Source: JARFUG01 sp050485365 (GTDB lineage Bacteria; Desulfobacterota; Desulfuromonadia; Desulfuromonadales; JACZKF01). From it: DNA of 64,000 nucleotides. Below the pieces are notes generated by a model. That model searched no databases, was not told the origin of the DNA, and saw only the letters and a program-made list of their open reading frames with translations. Below, in pieces: positions 60,667 through 64,000 of this stretch. Numbering within the stretch: position 1 is the first letter of the stretch; each line of letters opens with the position of its first letter. Location of the stretch: positions 3,417 to 67,416 of the forward strand of contig JBJHBH010000007.1 in assembly GCA_050485365.1 (NCBI GenBank). The letters are read 5' to 3'. Both the position numbers and the translations under genes were made by a program.

Positions 60667-62517
60667 TCAGCTTCGGCGAAACATGCGCTCGATTTCGGCG
60701 AGGCCCAGCCGCTTGATCACAGGGCGGCCATGGGGGCAGTTGCCGCCGAAGTCGACGGTATCGAGCTCTTCGAGCAGAGCCGTCATCTGCGAAAGAGCCA
60801 GAGGCTGGTTGGCGCGGATGACGCGGTGGCAGGCGATGCGGATCAGGACCTCCTCGATGGCCTCCTCCATGCGGGAGGATTTCCCGAGGGACGTCAGATC
60901 TTCGGCCACATCGCGCAGGAGGCGTTCGGCGTCATGATTCTCGACCAGCAGCCGGGGGATCGTCTTCAGAGCGAAGGTCCTCCCGCCGAAAGGATCGAGC
61001 TCGAAGCCGAGCCGATCGAGCTCGTCCCGGTGGCGTTCGAGACTTTCGGCCTGGCGGTGATCGAATTCGAGGACGAGGGGGAAGAGGAGCCCCTGACGCT
61101 CCAGACGTCCCAGACGATATTGGCTTCGCAGCCGCTCGAAAGCGATGCGCTCGTGGGCGGCGTGCTGATCGATGAGCACAAGATCGTCGCCGTCCTGCGC
61201 CAAAACGTAGCTTCCCCGGAACTGCCCGATCACCCTAAGTGACGAAAAGAAGGCGGAAGGGCGCTGCAGCGCAGCGGGCGGCGTACCGGCCTCATCGACG
61301 GGCGCCTCTTTGCGGGGCACCTCCCCGAAGACCGGGGCGGTTCGCTCCGCGACACGCTGTGGGGCTGGGCGATCGAGAGCGCGTTGGGCGTAGCCCTGAA
61401 GCGCCTCGCCGATCTGCCGGCGCCGCTCGTCCGCGGGCTCTCCCCCGAGGGGATAGAGAGGAGCCGTCGGGGGCGCGGGCGGCCGTGCGCAAGCGGCCTG
61501 CGGCGGCACGGACGCGCTAACCCACGAGGCGGGGCGAAGGACGGCGCGCACCGCCTCGGCGATGAAATCGTGGACGCGCCCCTGCTCCCGAAAGCGCACC
61601 TCGTGCTTGGTCGGGTGGACGTTGACATCGACCATCTCCGGGTCGATCTCTAAAAAGAGGACGGTGACGGGATAGCGCCCCTTCTCCAGCAGATGCCGAT
61701 ATCCCTCGAGGACGGCGTGCTGGATCACCCTGTCACGGATGTAGCGACCGTTGACGTAGGCGTACATGGCGCCGGTGGAAGAGCGGCTCGTCTGCGGCGG
61801 CCCGACCAGGCCCCGCAGCGAGAGCCCCTCAGAGGCGGCGTCGACATCGAGAAGCTCCTTGGCCAGAGGGCGCCCGAGGAGGCCGGCGACCCGCTGGCGA
61901 ACACCCTCTTCCGGATAGAGCTCCAGCACAGAGCGCCCGCCGCTGCTGAGTCCGAAGCGGACCTGCGGGCGGGCCACGGCCATGCGGGTGACGACGTCGG
62001 CGATATGGCCGAGCTCGGTCTCGTCCTTGCGCAGAAACTTCCTGCGGGCCGGAGTGTTGAAGAAGAGGTCGCGCACCTCGACGCATGTCCCGCGCGGCAT
62101 TCCGACGGCGCCGCTCTTTTTCACCGCGCCCCCTTCCGCGCAGATCTCCCACCCTTCCAGGGCGTCGTCGGTGCGGCTGCGCACGCAGAAACGCGACACC
62201 GAGGCGATGGAGGGGAGCGCCTCGCCCCGAAAACCGAGGGTGCGCAGGCGAAACAGGTCCTCATCGTTTCTGATCTTGCTCGTGGCGTGGCGCTCCAGGC
62301 ACAAAAAGACGTCGTCGCGCCCCATGCCGCATCCGTCGTCGGTGATGCGGATAAGCCCCTTTCCACCCCGGACGATCTCGACGCGGATGTCCGTTGCCCC
62401 GGCGTCGAGAGCGTTCTCCAGCAGTTCCTTCGCCACCGAAGCGGGACGCTCCACGACCTCGCCGGCGGCGATCTTGTTGCACAGCTCCTCGGGGAGGATG
62501 CGGATGGTCGACTTCAT
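60667..62517 (-). CDS. mutL: DNA mismatch repair protein MutL
   Basis: 616 aa. N-terminal GHKL ATPase: ENALDAGATDIRV, DDGCGM, TSKI and GFRGEALPSI. Middle linker (about 330-430). C-terminal DQHAAHERIAFE, the metal-binding motif of endonuclease-type MutL, and the CPHGRP motif. So this is a nicking MutL, as in bacteria without MutH. It is followed by miaA and hfq. Confidence 0.97.
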   Translation of the reverse strand: MKSTIRILPEELCNKIAAGEVVERPASVAKELLENALDAGATDIRVEIVRGGKGLIRITDDGCGMGRDDVFLCLERHATSKIRNDEDLFRLRTLGFRGEALPSIASVSRFCVRSRTDDALEGWEICAEGGAVKKSGAVGMPRGTCVEVRDLFFNTPARRKFLRKDETELGHIADVVTRMAVARPQVRFGLSSGGRSVLELYPEEGVRQRVAGLLGRPLAKELLDVDAASEGLSLRGLVGPPQTSRSSTGAMYAYVNGRYIRDRVIQHAVLEGYRHLLEKGRYPVTVLFLEIDPEMVDVNVHPTKHEVRFREQGRVHDFIAEAVRAVLRPASWVSASVPPQAACARPPAPPTAPLYPLGGEPADERRRQIGEALQGYAQRALDRPAPQRVAERTAPVFGEVPRKEAPVDEAGTPPAALQRPSAFFSSLRVIGQFRGSYVLAQDGDDLVLIDQHAAHERIAFERLRSQYRLGRLERQGLLFPLVLEFDHRQAESLERHRDELDRLGFELDPFGGRTFALKTIPRLLVENHDAERLLRDVAEDLTSLGKSSRMEEAIEEVLIRIACHRVIRANQPLALSQMTALLEELDTVDFGGNCPHGRPVIKRLGLAEIERMFRRS

Positions 62518-62526
62518 CGAAAACCG

Positions 62527-63420
62527 TTATTTTTCGCTTCGGAGGATCTCGACGCTCGGATCGAGGCGCTTGAACAGATCGTCGAGCTCATCGCCCTGCG
62601 GCGCACTGTGAAGCAGGCCGAGGTCGCCGGCGACGGCATAGGCCAGCTTCGCATCGGCGCCCGAGAGCCTGAGCATGTAGGCCTCGAAGAGGCAGTTGTC
62701 GCAGATGGTGTTGATCAGGCGGGGCACTCCGCCCGAATAGCGGTGAATGGCGGTGATGCCGTCTTCGGTGAAGAGCATCCTCTTCGCCCCGGCGATCCGC
62801 AGCCGGTGCTGGATATAGGCGCGGGTGATCTCGGGATCGAGAGACTTCAGGTGCACCTTGAGCGCCACCCGCTGGGCGAGGGGCTCATCGAGGCGCAGGC
62901 ACTCTTCGAGCTCCGGCAGACCGAAGAAGACGATGTTGAGGAGCTTCTTCTCCGGCAGCTCCAGGTTGAGCAGGCCGCGAAACTCCTCCATCAGCTCGCG
63001 GCTCTGGAGCATCTGGGCCTCATCGATGAGGACGACGGCCCGGCGCCCCGACGCTTCGATGGCGCGCAGACGCTCGTAGAGCTGGCGCAGCAGAATCAAC
63101 CGGTTCTGCGCCGGCTGCTCGACCCCGAGTTGCATGGCGATGCGGCTGAGAATCCATTCGGGGGTCACGCCCGAGTGAAGCATCACCAGCAGAGACGATT
63201 CGTAACGTTCGTCGGGGAGGTTGTCCAGAAGGCGTCTGGCGAGGGTCGTCTTCCCGGTGCCGATCCCTCCGCACAGAACGGCGAGCCCCTTGTCCGAATC
63301 GATGGCGTACATCAGACGCGTCAGGGCCCGCTCGTGCTGAACCGTATTGAAATAGAACCGGGCGTTCGGCGCGTTGGAAAAAGGCTCGCGAGAGAGGCCG
63401 AAATGCTCGAGATAGCTCAT
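62527..63420 (-). CDS. ExeA/GspA-like AAA ATPase
   Basis: 297 aa. It opens MSYLEHFGLSREPFSNAPNA, the ExeA pattern. Walker A GGIGTGKTT near residue 51, Walker B VVLIDEAQML near 130, and YSGGVPRLINTICDNCL (sensor-like). ExeA family ATPases help secretin assembly or pili; this one lacks the C-terminal peptidoglycan-binding domain of full ExeA. It lies next to a TPR gene and may work with it. Confidence 0.88.
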   Translation of the reverse strand: MSYLEHFGLSREPFSNAPNARFYFNTVQHERALTRLMYAIDSDKGLAVLCGGIGTGKTTLARRLLDNLPDERYESSLLVMLHSGVTPEWILSRIAMQLGVEQPAQNRLILLRQLYERLRAIEASGRRAVVLIDEAQMLQSRELMEEFRGLLNLELPEKKLLNIVFFGLPELEECLRLDEPLAQRVALKVHLKSLDPEITRAYIQHRLRIAGAKRMLFTEDGITAIHRYSGGVPRLINTICDNCLFEAYMLRLSGADAKLAYAVAGDLGLLHSAPQGDELDDLFKRLDPSVEILRSEK

Positions 63421-63544
63421 GGGAAGTACCTAGCCAGATAGTAACTGTTCAGCATGGGGCCCCACCTCCCATGCCAAGGGACGCTTTTCGCCGTCCATGG
63501 CGCCAGACACCCTTGTCATGTGAGCCGCGGCCCCACAAGATACG
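63421..63544. other. 124-base intergenic region between the TPR and ExeA-like genes
   Basis: No ORF or strong hairpin was seen. It contains GGGGCCCC and small stems near 63455. Its spacing suggests the ATPase has a separate, unrecognised start signal. Confidence 0.4.
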
Positions 63545-64000
63545 CTAGATATAGGAGATCCGCTCTTTTTTGCCGGCGCCCCCCCTCCCCTCCTGCGGAC
63601 GCAGCTTCTCCCCGACCTGGCGAAAAGAGGGGTCGATCTCGGCCACCGCCTGAAATTGCTCCCGGGCCTCATCCTCGCGCCCCCACCCCTCGTACAGAAG
63701 ACCGAGCTCGTACAGAAGGCCCGCCCGAACCTCGGGGGCGAGATCGGGCGTGGAGAGGGCGTTCTGAAACGCCTCCTCGGCCTGGGGCGCCATCCCCATC
63801 TGCGCAAGACACATCCCCTTGAGGGTGAGACAGCCGACCGCCAGAGAAGGCTGGCGCGCCGCCTTGTCGAAGGCGGCGACAGCCTCCTCGAGAAGCCCCA
63901 TCTCCTTGTAGGCGATGCCGAGATTGTAGTGGGACTCCGCGTCCTCCACCTCGACGTCGGTCTTGATCTCGCGCCTTTTCGTCGGCAGAGGGACGGCCGA
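63545..64000 (-). CDS. TPR protein, partial (N-terminus beyond the window)
   Basis: 152 codons are visible; the frame is open through base 64000. At least three TPR units: AESHYNLGIAYKEMGLLEEA, then GCLTLKGMCLAQMGMAPQAE and GLLYELGLLYEGWGREDEAR. The C-terminus GKKERISYI follows a low-complexity Gly/Arg stretch. The GTG at 63949 is not required as a start since coding continues upstream. The neighbour ExeA-like ATPase suggests a shared pathway. Confidence 0.8.
   Translation of the reverse strand, partial: SAVPLPTKRREIKTDVEVEDAESHYNLGIAYKEMGLLEEAVAAFDKAARQPSLAVGCLTLKGMCLAQMGMAPQAEEAFQNALSTPDLAPEVRAGLLYELGLLYEGWGREDEAREQFQAVAEIDPSFRQVGEKLRPQEGRGGAGKKERISYI

Noticed and set aside
59698..63441. 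Plus-strand frames opposite miaA, mutL and the ExeA-like gene
   Set aside because: Shadows of well-identified genes; no ribosome sites or domain motifs.

Overview
The window is a high-GC (about 60-65% in most genes) stretch of a Gram-negative chromosome. It has outer-membrane beta-barrel genes, lipoproteins, a Tad secretin and many short intergenic palindromes. The gene families (paired PrkA kinases with YeaH and SpoVR, PxxKW and C_GCAxxG cysteine-rich proteins, a rhodanese-ferritin fusion, a DUF512 radical-SAM protein, a CPA2-EIIA fusion) fit a Desulfuromonadales/Geobacterales-type bacterium (Desulfuromonadota). That assignment is inferred from gene content. No rRNA, tRNA, CRISPR array, insertion sequence or prophage gene was seen, and no gene-free stretch exceeds about 300 bases.

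Layout. (1) 1-7343, minus strand: prkA, yeaH/DUF444, spoVR and a second prkA-like gene cut by the left edge, a stress/stationary-phase kinase module. (2) 7577-13284: thioesterase, AsmA-like DUF748 protein, C_GCAxxG redox protein, M1-type metallopeptidase and ChaN-like protein. (3) 13571-25044, plus strand: a nearly complete Tad/Flp pilus locus (two flp pilins, prepilin peptidase, cpaB, secretin cpaC, small lipoprotein, tadE, tadG, tadZ/cpaE, cpaF, tadB, tadC, tadD-like TPR lipoprotein). It runs on, same strand, into a beta-barrel protein, an Ig-like-domain lipoprotein, and a histidine kinase/LuxR-type regulator pair ending at 30348. (4) 30553-38496, minus: short DnaE polymerase, HrpB helicase, aminotransferase, M20 peptidase. 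(5) 38770-47605: lipoprotein, TPR protein, AcpH, rhodanese-ferritin fusion, SH3 protein, two radical-SAM proteins, and a chemoreceptor with its extra domain at the C-terminus. (6) 47615-58024: DUF6178-like protein, CPA2 antiporter fused to EIIA, a lipoprotein/outer-membrane pair behind a candidate sigma-54 promoter, phosphohexomutase, two small cysteine-rich proteins, LrgAB, TPR protein. (7) 58071-64000, minus: DUF512 radical-SAM protein, hfq, miaA, mutL, an ExeA-like AAA ATPase and a TPR protein cut by the right edge.

The most unusual feature is a dense set of short intergenic repeat families, most of them with inverted arms. They lie inside otherwise ordinary operons, and several begin on or inside stop codons: a GTAGGGGC-type motif supplies the TAG of three genes, and an AT-rich TTCAAAATT family overlaps two gene ends and one start. 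The best candidate for a little-described functional system is the 17-kb one-strand run that joins the Tad pilus to a barrel protein, a large Ig-like lipoprotein and a two-component system.
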